Of a stretch of DNA of 32,860 nucleotides, positions 19,083 through 28,778 are shown piece after piece. Positions within the stretch are counted from its first letter, which is position 1; every line of letters begins with the position of its first letter. The stretch comes from Arthrobacter sp. (lineage in GTDB: Bacteria > Actinomycetota > Actinomycetes > Actinomycetales > Micrococcaceae). Under the pieces are notes generated by a model, which was not told the DNA's origin, made no database searches, and was given only the letters and a program-made list of their open reading frames with translations. Position numbers and translations under genes: made by a program. The stretch spans positions 1-32,860 of the forward strand of contig JARIBG010000109.1 in NCBI GenBank assembly GCA_029257465.1. The letters run 5' to 3'.

Positions 19083-19673
19083 ATGGTGTCGCCGTCCCGT
19101 TCGAGCAAGGATCGATCCGTGGTCACACCATTGCCTGATGATGCGCTGCTACGCGCCCAGGCAGGCGAGCCCGCGGCCCTCTCATCGGTGTATCGGGCAC
19201 TGAGCCCTGCCGTGCTGGGGTACCTGGCCGGTCGCGGATCGGAGGATCCGGAGGCCCTGACCCAGGACGTGTTCCTCACGGTCTTCTCCAAACTGCACGC
19301 GGTGACGGGAGGGCTCGCAGGGCTGCGCTCCTTCACCTTCTCCGTGGCTCACGCCAGATACGTGGACGAGGTCCGCAGGAAGACCCGGACGCCGGTGCTC
19401 GTGGGCTATGAGGCCGGCAGCGACGCGCGCGTCGCACAATCAGCAGAGTCGGTAGCGCTGGACAAGCTCGACGCCGGGGATGCCGGCGGCATGCTGGCGC
19501 AGCTCAAGGCAGAGCAGCGCGACGTGCTCCTGCTGAGGATCGTCGCGGAACTGCCGATCGATCAGGTCGCCGAGATCCTGGGTCGATCAGCGGGGTCGGT
19601 GAAGCAACTGCAGCGGCGGGGACTGCTCAGGCTGAAGGAACTCGTACAAACCAACGAATCGGAAGCGCCATGA
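19083..19673 (+). CDS. RNA polymerase sigma factor (sigma-70/ECF family)
   Basis: LLRAQAGEPAALSSVYRALSPAVLGYLAGRGSEDPEALTQDVFLTVFSKL region 2; LKAEQRDVLLLRIVAELPIDQVAEILGRSAGSVKQLQRRGLLRLKE region 4. Confidence 0.9.
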   Translation: MVSPSRSSKDRSVVTPLPDDALLRAQAGEPAALSSVYRALSPAVLGYLAGRGSEDPEALTQDVFLTVFSKLHAVTGGLAGLRSFTFSVAHARYVDEVRRKTRTPVLVGYEAGSDARVAQSAESVALDKLDAGDAGGMLAQLKAEQRDVLLLRIVAELPIDQVAEILGRSAGSVKQLQRRGLLRLKELVQTNESEAP

Positions 19674-21328
19674 CTGATCAGGACAATTCATCACCCGATT
19701 CCCTGCAGCACCTCCTCGACGAGGTGGGCGTGAGCGCCGATCCTTGCCTCCTGAAAGCACTCGGGCAGATCAGGGAGCTGGGCGCCGGTCCCGTGCCAGA
19801 ACCCGCCAAAGATCTTTCAACGCTGTTCTCCGCCGATACGCCGTCCTCCGGCCGGTGGAGCAAGCGCCGCATCACCTTCCTCGGCGGGGCGCTCGCCGTG
19901 TCCATGGGAGTGGGAATGTCCGGCGTCGCGGCAGATACCTTCCATCTCTCCGCCGGTGGAGGCAGTGGCATCGACTCCCTGGCACTGAACGCCGTCGGTG
20001 CCCGCGTGGACCGTGCTCGCGCCGATTCCTCCGATCGGGACCTCGCTGCTCGCGCCCCCGGAGCTCAGGCCGGCGCCTCCCGCGACGCACTCGTCGACGG
20101 CGCCGGCGCCATGACCGCAGGTGCTGCTGACGGAGCTCGCCCGGTGCGTCGTTCCGCCGATGCCGACGTCGAGAATTTCCCGTTCCTGAACGCGGAACCC
20201 GGTGCTATTCAGGGGTCTGCCCCGCTCGCGCGGCCGCACACACCCACGGCGCCGGGGACGACCCCCGGCTCGACGCCCCGGTCAGTCCCGGCAGTTCCAC
20301 CGGAGCCCGACGGCGTCACCAGCTCGAGCCGGACGGTTCACCCCGGATCGGGGTCCGCCCCCGACGCCGGGGTCCGGGCACACGACACCGGTGTGGTTGT
20401 CGCCTCCGGGCACTCGGTCATCCCTGTGCCCGTCGACGGGGGCGAGATCACCCACCCGGACGAGACCGCCGCTGCAGCGGAGCGTCCCGAGGGCGCCGTA
20501 AGTGCCGATCGAACTCACGTTGCGCGCCGTGCAGCAGGCGGAGCCCCCACGAGCCCCAGTTCCGCCGATCCGACTGCGCAGAAGACCCAGGCCGTCCCCG
20601 GCTCGCAGGCTGCTGCAGCGACGGTAGCCGACAGTACGCGGGGCCATGCGGCCTCGGTGCAGGTTGATGCAGCCTTCGCGTGGCTGTTCGAGGAATCTCA
20701 CAGCACTGGCTGGGCTGACGGATTCAACGGCGCCCCGTTCCTTGCCGCTGAAGCTGTCGAGTATTCTGCCTGGTCGGTGCTCCTCCTCGACGACGTCGAG
20801 TTTGTCGACGTTGATGTCGAGCTCGAGGTCGAGTCCGACGTCGGGCCGACGGTTCCTGCGCCGGTGTCCGATGCTCCTGGTATGGCGTCTGCGGTTCCTG
20901 CGCCGGTGTCCGATGCTCCTGGTTCCGAGTCCCCGACCCCTGATGTCGCCGTTGCGACCGCTGACCTTCCTCCCGATGCGGCCCAGTTGACACCGACACC
21001 CACACCGACGCCGATCGAGGTGGGGCCGGCCCCGACCCCGGCAGCCAACGAGGAGCCATCCGTCGAGAGCGAGCCGGGAACCGGCACGCAGGGGCCGACG
21101 GAAACCGAGTCCCCGCAGCTGGATCCCAGTCCTCCGCTCGATCCTCCTCCGTCCAGTGCGGAGAATGCGGCGCCAACCGAGATGCTCGACGTTGCTCCGA
21201 CGCTCGAGGAGCTGCTATCGCCCCGCACGTCGACCCTCGACGCCCCGTCCGAGGAGCCAGACGCCCCGTCCGAGGAGTCACGAGCCGCGGAAGCCGGGCC
21301 GACGGTGGAGACCGCAGACGAGGGCTGA
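19670..21328 (+). CDS. Single-pass membrane protein with long Pro/Ser/Thr-rich extracytoplasmic region, overlapping the sigma factor gene
   Basis: ATGA overlap with sigma stop. N-terminal ~65 residues, then KRRITFLGGALAVSMGVGMSGVAA TM segment, then low-complexity tail. Confidence 0.8.
   Translation: MTDQDNSSPDSLQHLLDEVGVSADPCLLKALGQIRELGAGPVPEPAKDLSTLFSADTPSSGRWSKRRITFLGGALAVSMGVGMSGVAADTFHLSAGGGSGIDSLALNAVGARVDRARADSSDRDLAARAPGAQAGASRDALVDGAGAMTAGAADGARPVRRSADADVENFPFLNAEPGAIQGSAPLARPHTPTAPGTTPGSTPRSVPAVPPEPDGVTSSSRTVHPGSGSAPDAGVRAHDTGVVVASGHSVIPVPVDGGEITHPDETAAAAERPEGAVSADRTHVARRAAGGAPTSPSSADPTAQKTQAVPGSQAAAATVADSTRGHAASVQVDAAFAWLFEESHSTGWADGFNGAPFLAAEAVEYSAWSVLLLDDVEFVDVDVELEVESDVGPTVPAPVSDAPGMASAVPAPVSDAPGSESPTPDVAVATADLPPDAAQLTPTPTPTPIEVGPAPTPAANEEPSVESEPGTGTQGPTETESPQLDPSPPLDPPPSSAENAAPTEMLDVAPTLEELLSPRTSTLDAPSEEPDAPSEESRAAEAGPTVETADEG
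20850..20923 (+). repeat. 32-nt direct repeat with 42-nt period inside CDS
   Basis: CGGTTCCTGCGCCGGTGTCCGATGCTCCTGGT at 20850-20881 and 20892-20923; encodes repeated VPAPVSDAPG. Confidence 0.9.
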
Positions 21329-21635
21329 CCCCGGTCGTAGCCGAGCAGGGTTCCCTCGGCGGCGGTCGAGACGGCAGAAATGATCGTTCCCGACGTCGAT
21401 GCGCTGCGGTTCCTGCTGTTTCGGCCAGGTAGTGCCCGCCAGCGAGGAAGCACGCCACGCCGCCGGCGGGCCGATGCGCGGGTGATTCTCCGGGACCTGC
21501 CCGCAACCTCGACCGCTGGCACTCAGCGTGGTGTGGATCGCCCGGGAAAGTAGGCGACGTTACCGGAACGTGACAAACCACCGAAGGGTGGTTAGTCTCA
21601 TCCAGTGCCTCCGTCCACGTGAGGCTCTTCCGGAT

Positions 21636-21836
21636 GGATTGCCGAGCTCTGCCGCCAACCGGGACACATCCGCACACACGAAGGCAGAGACGGGGGAACC
21701 ACGGTTCCACCGGGCGCACAGGATCTCCTGACCGCGTCCTCGGGGTTAAGTCGCACCGCACCGCCCACAGGCGCTGCCCGCGGCCGGGTGTCTCCCATCC
21801 GAACCCGACAGCTCACCCCGCAGGCATGGGAGAGGT
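21636..21836 (+). ncRNA. c-di-AMP riboswitch (ydaO-yuaA class), approximate boundaries
   Basis: Conserved blocks GCTCTGCCGCC...GGCAGAGACGGGGGAACCA, GGGGTTAAGTCGC and CCATCCGAACCCGACAGCTCACCCCGCAGGCATGG match the ydaO consensus by recall; followed by a cell-wall hydrolase-like gene. Confidence 0.88.
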
Positions 21837-21842
21837 ACACAC

Positions 21843-22835
21843 ATGTCACGAAACACTTCACCGGCACGCCACCGCGCGGCCGTCGACGGAAGTATCGCGC
21901 TGCAGGGCCTGTCACGCGCAGCCCGTGCGCACGCCAGCACCATCGGGCGCCCCGTCGCCATCGCTGCCGTCACCTCCGGCATCGCGCTCAGCGCCATGGG
22001 TACTGCACATGCCGGGACCTACTCCGAGCAGGGCACCACGGCTGCTGCAGGTGCCACCAGCCACACCGTCGTTGCAGGTGACACCCTCGGTGCCATCTCC
22101 GCTCGCTACGGCGTCGATCTGAATGCCGTGCTGAGCGTCAACGGCCTCTCGGTGACCTCGATCATCGTGCCGGGTCAGAATATCGCCCTCCCCACCGCGG
22201 GCGCTGTCGCCGCTCCGGTCCAGACGGTCTCTGTCCCCGTGGCAGTGGCACCGGCCGCTCCCGTCGTGCAGCAGGTCGCGGCCACCACCCCGGCTGCCGC
22301 CACCATCCCGGCTCCTGCAGTGCAGCAGGTCGCTGTCACCACCCCGGCCGCTGCTCCTGCAGTGCAGCAGGTTACCGTGGATGCGACCGGCTCATACACC
22401 GCTCCTGCAGCGGTTTCGTATGGCGCTGCCGCTGTCGCAGCGGATTACCAGCTGACCTCGACCGGCGTCGACACCCGCGGCGGTAATTCGAAGCCCGTCG
22501 TCAGCGCTCCTGCCGGTGACCTCGGCGGTATCATCCTGGGCTCGGCCCAGGCGCAGCTCGCCGCCGGCGCCATCCAGGACTGCACCGTGCTCGCCGAGGT
22601 CGCCCTGCGCGCAGCAGGCATCCAGGCCGGAGACCTCGCTCCTTCGCAGTTCTTCCAGTTCGGCTCGACGGTGTCCACCCCGGCGCCCGGCGATCTCGTC
22701 ATCACCGGCGGCCACGTGGCCATCTACGCCGGTGGCGGACAGGTCATCAGCAGCGGCATGAACGGCGCGCGGCTCACCATGCAGCACCCGCTCTCGGATC
22801 TCCCGGGTGCGTCATTTGTCCGGGTTTCGCGCTAA
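21843..22835 (+). CDS. Secreted LysM plus NlpC/P60-like peptidoglycan-active protein
   Basis: SHTVVAGDTLGAISARYGVDLNAVLSVNGLSVTSIIVPGQNIALP LysM; C-terminal DCTVLAEVALRAAG...PGDLVITGGHVAIYAGGGQVIS NlpC/P60-like. Confidence 0.88.
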   Translation: MSRNTSPARHRAAVDGSIALQGLSRAARAHASTIGRPVAIAAVTSGIALSAMGTAHAGTYSEQGTTAAAGATSHTVVAGDTLGAISARYGVDLNAVLSVNGLSVTSIIVPGQNIALPTAGAVAAPVQTVSVPVAVAPAAPVVQQVAATTPAAATIPAPAVQQVAVTTPAAAPAVQQVTVDATGSYTAPAAVSYGAAAVAADYQLTSTGVDTRGGNSKPVVSAPAGDLGGIILGSAQAQLAAGAIQDCTVLAEVALRAAGIQAGDLAPSQFFQFGSTVSTPAPGDLVITGGHVAIYAGGGQVISSGMNGARLTMQHPLSDLPGASFVRVSR

Positions 22836-22855
22836 CCCAGGAACGATCACACGCA

Positions 22856-22900
22856 GGAAGCGGCAGGTGCTTGGACGGGGCACCTGCCGCTTCCTTTTAA
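22856..22900 (+). terminator. Rho-independent terminator
   Basis: GGAAGCGGCAGGTGC (22856-22870) perfectly complementary to GCACCTGCCGCTTCC (22880-22894), 9-nt loop, followed by TTTT. Confidence 0.92.
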
Positions 22901-23131
22901 GTCGTGCAGCACTAGCGTCGAACCGCGGATCCGCACGAGCGAACGAGGCAGAACTCCAGCTTGCACGGGTGACCGGTGCTACGAGGATGTCGCGCCGTTG
23001 CGCGACGTGGGCATATCCCGGAGGATGGCGCACATGTCCTCGGCCAGCCCGAACTGTTCGGGAGGGCGATCAGGGGGCGAGACGTGCATGACAGACGTGA
23101 ACGATCCGGGAAGAAGTACAAGGGAGGCACC

Positions 23132-23548
23132 ATGGCACACCAGAACGATCCGCAGGTGATCAGGAGGCTTCTGACGGAGCATGGACGCTGGGCCGTGGTG
23201 GGGCTGTCCGACAATCCGCGCCGTGTGGCCGTCGGCGTCTCGCGCTTCGTCATGGACGGGCTCGGGATGGAGATCATTCCGGTGAGCCTGAAGGGCGACG
23301 ACGTCCACGGCCAGCAGGGCTACACCAGCCTCTCGCACGTACCGGGGCAGATCGACGTCGTCGACTGCTTCGTGAACTCCGAGAAGGTGGGAGCGGTGGT
23401 GGATCAGGCCATCGAAGTGGGAGCGCGCGCGGTCTGGTTGCAACTGGGTGTGATCGACGAGGCGGCGGCGCAGCGGGCGTCGGATGCCGGGCTCGACGTC
23501 GTCATGGACGCCTGCCCCGCCATCGAGGCGCCGGCCCTCGGGCTGTGA
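23132..23548 (+). CDS. CoA-binding domain protein (YccU-like)
   Basis: WAVVGLSDNPRRVAVGVSRFVMDGLGMEIIPVSLKG...VDCFVNSEKVGAVVDQAIEVGARAVWLQLGVIDEAAAQRASDAGLDVVMDACPAIE. AGGGAGG SD. Confidence 0.92.
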   Translation: MAHQNDPQVIRRLLTEHGRWAVVGLSDNPRRVAVGVSRFVMDGLGMEIIPVSLKGDDVHGQQGYTSLSHVPGQIDVVDCFVNSEKVGAVVDQAIEVGARAVWLQLGVIDEAAAQRASDAGLDVVMDACPAIEAPALGL

Positions 23549-23604
23549 TGTCTCCCCGGCTCCAGACCGGGCGGATCATGCTGAACCAGGACGAAGGAGC
23601 AGGT

Positions 23605-24171
23605 ATGGAGCCGTTCACGTACGAAGAGAGGGGCGCCACCGACCGCCCCTACCCCGAGACGCTCGAGGGCAGTTGGCCGTCCGGCTACACCGTGATGGTG
23701 AAGACCCGGGAGATCCCCGCAGAGGACCCCTCTGCGGCTTTCATCGCTCTGACCGAGGGGATCCTCGCCTGGGAGCTGCACCGTGGTGCGGGTCTGACCA
23801 TGCAGTCCGACGCCGATCGTGCTGCTCCGGGCGTGAAGGTGACCTCGGGTCTCGGGCTGGGCCCCGCCAGGCTCAAGGCACCGTGTCAGGTGCTGTGGGC
23901 CCGGGACCCGCAGCTCGACGGCGCCGGGCGGGCGGTCCCGGGCCAGCGCGGCGGGTTCGGATACGGCACCCTTCGCGGCCATCCGGTCAAGGGCGAAGAG
24001 GGTTTCTACGCCGAGCTGACCGCTGACAATCGTGTTCTCTTCAGTTGTTCTGCCTACAGCATCCCGGCCAATGCGCTGTTCCGGCTCGCTGCTCCCATGA
24101 CCAGACTGGGCCAGCGCTACGTGCTGGGGCGGTACACGAAGGCAGCCGCTACCCTCGCAGGGGGAGGCTGA
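23605..24171 (+). CDS. DUF1990 domain-containing protein
   Basis: FTYEERGATDRPYPETLEGSWPSGYTVMVKTREI...GFGYGTLRGHPVKGEEGFYAEL. ATG 23605 after AAGGAG. Confidence 0.88.
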   Translation: MEPFTYEERGATDRPYPETLEGSWPSGYTVMVKTREIPAEDPSAAFIALTEGILAWELHRGAGLTMQSDADRAAPGVKVTSGLGLGPARLKAPCQVLWARDPQLDGAGRAVPGQRGGFGYGTLRGHPVKGEEGFYAELTADNRVLFSCSAYSIPANALFRLAAPMTRLGQRYVLGRYTKAAATLAGGG

Positions 24172-24459
24172 CACCTGCGCTCCGTCGCATCGAGCGCAGC
24201 ACCCCGGGCCGATATCCACGTGATATGGGTGCGGGCGGGTCGTGTCTCTTGCCGTCAGGTGGCCGTGGCCCTATGTTGAGTCGTACAGCGATCTCACAGG
24301 GCATGTCCAGCAACTGAGCAAGGGTCTTGGTCTCACGATCGGTGGAATCACGAACACCGGCGTCGCCCTCCTTCGGAGGTCGCCGCTTCCCTGTGATTGC
24401 GCAGCTGCGCCGTCGGGGATGTCCCGGTGGGTACTACGTGTTATCAGGAGACGCGAACA

Positions 24460-25470
24460 ATGATCGTTTCGAAGAAGTGGGTCGCTGCTGGGTCGACGGC
24501 AACCCTTCTGGCCGGAGGATTGTTCCTCGGCGCACCACTGGCCTCAGCCGCCCCCGGCGACGCGGCCTGCCTGCAGGCATCCACTCAGTTCGAGGCGGCA
24601 CTCGCGGCGGCCGGTATCAATGCGGACTTCGTGAATCAGCTGGAACTGGCGACCGACGCGGTCGTGGCAGCGGAGGGTAAGTACGAGGCGATCGCGACGT
24701 CGCTCGGTCTCGAGGCACTGTATGAGGAGGCAGAGCGCACCAGCGTACTAGCCGAAGCCGCTCAGGAAGCCGTGGCTGCTGCGCAAGAAGACGTCGATGA
24801 AGCGATTGCCCTGGCAACCGCAGAGGACGTGGACGCTGACGGCAATCCGGAAAATGATCAGCGGGTTACCGAAGCTCGCGCCCTGCTCGATACTGCTCAG
24901 CAACCAGAGAGGGATGCCGTGGCCGCTGGTACTGCCCTCGAAGCAGCGCTTTCTGATTCGACGATAATCGAAGCTGAGCAAGAGCTGGAAGACGCCGCTC
25001 TCCGCGTCGATACCCTCCTCGGCCAGGTGGGCGTGGACGACGCCACGGCTGATCAGCTCCTCGGCTTGTTCGAGGCGTTCCTCGCAGCCTGTGATGCAAG
25101 CACCGTCGGTACGGATCCTCTCGCGCCGGTCGTCGTGCCCGTCCCGGTTCCCGTCGTGGTGCCGGCGACACCTGTGACACCCGTGGTGCCGGCCCCGGTC
25201 GTCACCCTCGTGAGCCCCGTGATACCTGCTGCACCCGTCGCGCCGGCTGTCGTCCCCGATGTTGCACCGGTGACTCCGGTAGCTCCGGTAGCTCCGGCGG
25301 CCTCGGCACCGGTTGCCACCAACAAGGGGCTGAACGTCCAGACCGCCGTTGTGTCCGAGGACGGCAATCGCCCGGCGCTCGCGCTCATCGCCGCGCTGCT
25401 GGCCGTCGGCGTCGCCGTCCCCGCCGCGACGGCCGCGCGGATGCGCCGCCTGGAGCGCGTGCAGCGCTAG
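24460..25470 (+). CDS. Secreted protein with Pro/Val-rich spacer and C-terminal TM/basic tail; putative sortase substrate
   Basis: Signal peptide MIVSKKWVAAGSTATLLAGGLFLGAPLASAAP; helical domain; VVVPVPVPVVVPATPVTPVV spacer; NKGLNVQTAV then hydrophobic LALIAALLAVGVAVPAATAA and RMRRLERVQR. Confidence 0.78.
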   Translation: MIVSKKWVAAGSTATLLAGGLFLGAPLASAAPGDAACLQASTQFEAALAAAGINADFVNQLELATDAVVAAEGKYEAIATSLGLEALYEEAERTSVLAEAAQEAVAAAQEDVDEAIALATAEDVDADGNPENDQRVTEARALLDTAQQPERDAVAAGTALEAALSDSTIIEAEQELEDAALRVDTLLGQVGVDDATADQLLGLFEAFLAACDASTVGTDPLAPVVVPVPVPVVVPATPVTPVVPAPVVTLVSPVIPAAPVAPAVVPDVAPVTPVAPVAPAASAPVATNKGLNVQTAVVSEDGNRPALALIAALLAVGVAVPAATAARMRRLERVQR

Positions 25471-25590
25471 CACCGAGACCGGCTCGGCCTGGACCCGGGA
25501 TAGAAGGATCGCGGGTCCAGGGCGGACCACGCTCAGCCAGGACACGAGTCAGGACACCGCAGGGATGAAGCAGGGATGAAGGAGCGAAGC

Positions 25591-26457
25591 ATGCCGGATG
25601 AGCCGACGGGCGGCACCTCCATCCCGTCCGCCCACGATGAACCTGACAGCACAGCGTCCGACGGCACCGGTTCCGAGCCGGGTCACGGCAGCCCAGCGTC
25701 CGTCGACGAGGAGCCCAACGATCCCACACAGCAGACCGTCGATGGGAAGCTCGACGGTTCCATGCCGCAACCTGCAGGAAAGCCTCTGAGGAAGACACTC
25801 CGCAGGCGCTGGCTGGCCCTGCCCCTCGTAGCGGCCGCGGGTCTGGCGATCGCCGCGTCGGTCCTGCCGCTGCAGTCGGAGGACGCGCCACGCGTGGTGT
25901 CGTCTTCCCTGTCCGCCGTCGCCACGCCGTCGTCGGCCGCTACACCGCCTGCCCCAGCACCGGCTGCCTCGACGACGGCCACCACGACGCCGTCTGAGCC
26001 GAACCGCGGACCGGTGGCCTCCGCGCCCACCGGGTTCAGCTTCCCCGCCGCGGGAATCGACATGGACGTCCTCCCACTTACCCCAAGCGAGACGGATCTC
26101 GCCTCGCAGACCCTCGTCCCACCGCTCACCATCGACGCCTACTGGCTGACCTCCTACGGCGTCCCCGGCGACGGCTCGGCGAACACCACCTACATTGCCG
26201 GTCACAGCTGGGACGGCAAGGACGCCCCCTTCAACCGGTTGAGCGACGAGTCCCTCGTGGGCGAGGAATTCCTCCTCACGACGGCAACGGGCACCATCAC
26301 CTACGTCGTCGATTCCGTCACCACGCACGACAAGAACACCCTGAAGGACAGCGACATCTGGAACGTCGTCCCGAATCGGGTGGTCCTCATCAGCTGCTAC
26401 ACCGAGGACCTGTGGGGCAAGAACGTCGTCGTCACCGCGCTGCCGAAGACCGGCTGA
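25591..26457 (+). CDS. Sortase-fold protein (class E/F type)
   Basis: TYIAGHSWDGKDAPFNRLSDE (catalytic H), LISCYTEDLWGKNVVVTAL (catalytic C), N-terminal TM. ATG 25591 has AAGGAG 25579-25584; ORF also open from ATG 25576. Confidence 0.88.
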   Translation: MPDEPTGGTSIPSAHDEPDSTASDGTGSEPGHGSPASVDEEPNDPTQQTVDGKLDGSMPQPAGKPLRKTLRRRWLALPLVAAAGLAIAASVLPLQSEDAPRVVSSSLSAVATPSSAATPPAPAPAASTTATTTPSEPNRGPVASAPTGFSFPAAGIDMDVLPLTPSETDLASQTLVPPLTIDAYWLTSYGVPGDGSANTTYIAGHSWDGKDAPFNRLSDESLVGEEFLLTTATGTITYVVDSVTTHDKNTLKDSDIWNVVPNRVVLISCYTEDLWGKNVVVTALPKTG

Positions 26458-26489
26458 GCAGCCGGCCGGTTCCTACAGGTGCCATCGCC

Positions 26490-28778
26490 CTAGCCGAAGT
26501 GCTGCGGCAGCGTCCCCTGGTGCGCCTCACGGAGCTGGTCCAGCGGCAGATTGAAGTAGCCCTGTACATCGAGCGCCTCGTTCTCCGTGTCCACCACACC
26601 GATCCGCAGCGTGGGGAAGTTCCGGGCGGTACACATGTCGTTGTAGCGGACCTCCTCCGACCGGGGTACGGCGACGACGGCGCGCCCCTGGCTCTCGCTG
26701 AACAGCGCGGTGAAGGCATCGATGCGATCGCGCTCGCACAGCTCGTCGAGCCCGATACGCGCGCCGACGCCGAACCGCAGCGCCATCTCGCTCAGGACCG
26801 CCGCGAGGCCGCCCTCGGAGAGATCGTGGGCCGCGTCGATCATGCCGTCGCGCGAGCAGTTCACGAGGATCGCGGCGAGCGTCTTCTCCGCTGCGAGATC
26901 GAGCGCCGGGGGTCGCCCGCCGAGATGCCCGCGCAGATTCGCCCACTCCGAGCCGTCCAGCTCGTCCTTCGTGGTCCCGAGCAGGTAGACAGCCTGGCCG
27001 TCCTCGCGCCAGCCCGACGGCGTCCGCCGGGCGACGTCGTCGAACACTCCCAGCACGCCGACCACCGGGGTGGGATGCACCGCCACGCCGCCGGTCTGGT
27101 TGTACAGCGAGACGTTGCCACCGGTGACGGGCACTCCGAGCTCCTGGCAGGCATCGGCGAGCCCGCGGACGGTCTCGGCGAACTGCCACATGACCTCAGG
27201 ATCCTCCGGGGAGCCGAAGTTCAGACAGTCGGAGACGGCGAGGGGCTCGGCGCCCGACGTCGCCACGTTGCGGTAGGCCTCGGCGAGGGCCAGACGAGCG
27301 CCCTCGTACGGATCGAGGTAGGAGTAGCGGCCGTTCGCGTCGGTGGAGATCGCGACGCCGAGCCCGGTCTCCTCGTCGACCCGGACCACCCCGGCGTCGT
27401 CGGGCATGGCCAGTGCCGTGTTGCCCTGCACATAGCGGTCGAACTGGTCCGTCACCCAGTCCTTCGAGCACATGTTCGGCGAGGCCATGAGCTCGAGCAC
27501 GGCGGCGCGCAGATCAGTGGGCTGCTCGGCGTCGAAGGCATCGGCCTGGACGCCGTCGAGCCAGCTGGGCCGATGATAGGGGCGCTCGTAGACCGGGCCG
27601 TCATGGGCCACGGTGCGCGGATCCACGTCGACGATCGTCTCGCCGTCCCACTCGATGATCAGGCGGCCCGTGTCGGTGACCTCGCCCAGCCACGAGTATT
27701 CGACGGCCCACCGGTCCATGATCGCCTCGAAAGCGCTCACGTTCTCGGGAGTGACCACGGCCATCATGCGCTCCTGCGACTCCGACATGAGGATCTCGCC
27801 GGGGGTCAGGGACGGGTCGCGCAGCAGCACGTCGGTCAGTTCCACGTGCATGCCGCCGTCACCGTTGGAGGCGAGCTCCGACGTCGCGCAGGAGATCCCT
27901 GCTGCCCCGAGATCCTGGATGCCCTCCACCACGGAGGCCTTGAACAGCTCCAGGCAGCACTCGATCAATACCTTCTCGGCGAACGGATCGCCCACCTGCA
28001 CCGCAGGGCGCTTGGACGGCTTGGAGGAGTCGAAGGACTCCGAGGCGAGCACCGAGGCGCCGCCGATCCCGTCGCCACCGGTGCGTGCACCGAAGAGCAC
28101 CACCCTGTTACCGGTGCCGGAGGCGTTGGCGAGCCGGATGTCCTCGTGCCGGAGCACACCGACGGCGAGGGCGTTGACCAGCGGGTTGCCCTGGTAGACG
28201 GCGTCGAACACTACTTCGCCGCCGATGTTCGGCAGCCCCAGCGAGTTCCCGTACCCGCCGATCCCGGCGACGATCCCATGGACCAGACGTGCGGTGTCGG
28301 GGTGGTCGATCGCGCCGAAGCGCAGCGGATCCATGACCGCCACAGGGCGCGCACCCATCGAGATGATGTCGCGGACAATACCGCCGACGCCGGTCGCGGC
28401 GCCCTGGTACGGCTCCACGAAGGAGGGGTGGTTGTGGCTCTCCACCTTGAAGGTCACGGCCCAGCCGTCCCCGACGTCCACGACGCCGGCATTCTCACCG
28501 ATCCCCACGAGAAGGTGTTCCTTCATCGCGTCGGTGACCTTGTCGCCGAACTGGCGCAGATGCACCTTGGAGGACTTGTAGGAGCAGTGCTCGCTCCACA
28601 TCACCGAGTACATGGCGAGCTCGGCGCCCGTGGGCCGGCGGCCGAGGATCTCCTCGATACGCCCGTACTCGCTCTCCGTGAGCCCGAGCTCTGCCCAGGG
28701 CAGCTCCTGGCCCGGCGTCGCCTCGGCGTTCGCCACCGAGTCGATGTTGAATTTCCTGGACATTGCCTCTGCCGTCAT
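26490..28778 (-). CDS. purL: Phosphoribosylformylglycinamidine synthase subunit II
   Basis: [72 protein letters not shown]. Confidence 0.97.
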   Translation of the reverse strand: MTAEAMSRKFNIDSVANAEATPGQELPWAELGLTESEYGRIEEILGRRPTGAELAMYSVMWSEHCSYKSSKVHLRQFGDKVTDAMKEHLLVGIGENAGVVDVGDGWAVTFKVESHNHPSFVEPYQGAATGVGGIVRDIISMGARPVAVMDPLRFGAIDHPDTARLVHGIVAGIGGYGNSLGLPNIGGEVVFDAVYQGNPLVNALAVGVLRHEDIRLANASGTGNRVVLFGARTGGDGIGGASVLASESFDSSKPSKRPAVQVGDPFAEKVLIECCLELFKASVVEGIQDLGAAGISCATSELASNGDGGMHVELTDVLLRDPSLTPGEILMSESQERMMAVVTPENVSAFEAIMDRWAVEYSWLGEVTDTGRLIIEWDGETIVDVDPRTVAHDGPVYERPYHRPSWLDGVQADAFDAEQPTDLRAAVLELMASPNMCSKDWVTDQFDRYVQGNTALAMPDDAGVVRVDEETGLGVAISTDANGRYSYLDPYEGARLALAEAYRNVATSGAEPLAVSDCLNFGSPEDPEVMWQFAETVRGLADACQELGVPVTGGNVSLYNQTGGVAVHPTPVVGVLGVFDDVARRTPSGWREDGQAVYLLGTTKDELDGSEWANLRGHLGGRPPALDLAAEKTLAAILVNCSRDGMIDAAHDLSEGGLAAVLSEMALRFGVGARIGLDELCERDRIDAFTALFSESQGRAVVAVPRSEEVRYNDMCTARNFPTLRIGVVDTENEALDVQGYFNLPLDQLREAHQGTLPQHFG

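Noticed and set aside
22200-22400. Repetitive PAVQQV/TTPAA segment considered as CRISPR or satellite
   Set aside because: Degenerate in-frame low-complexity linker between LysM and catalytic domains; no regular repeat-spacer structure.
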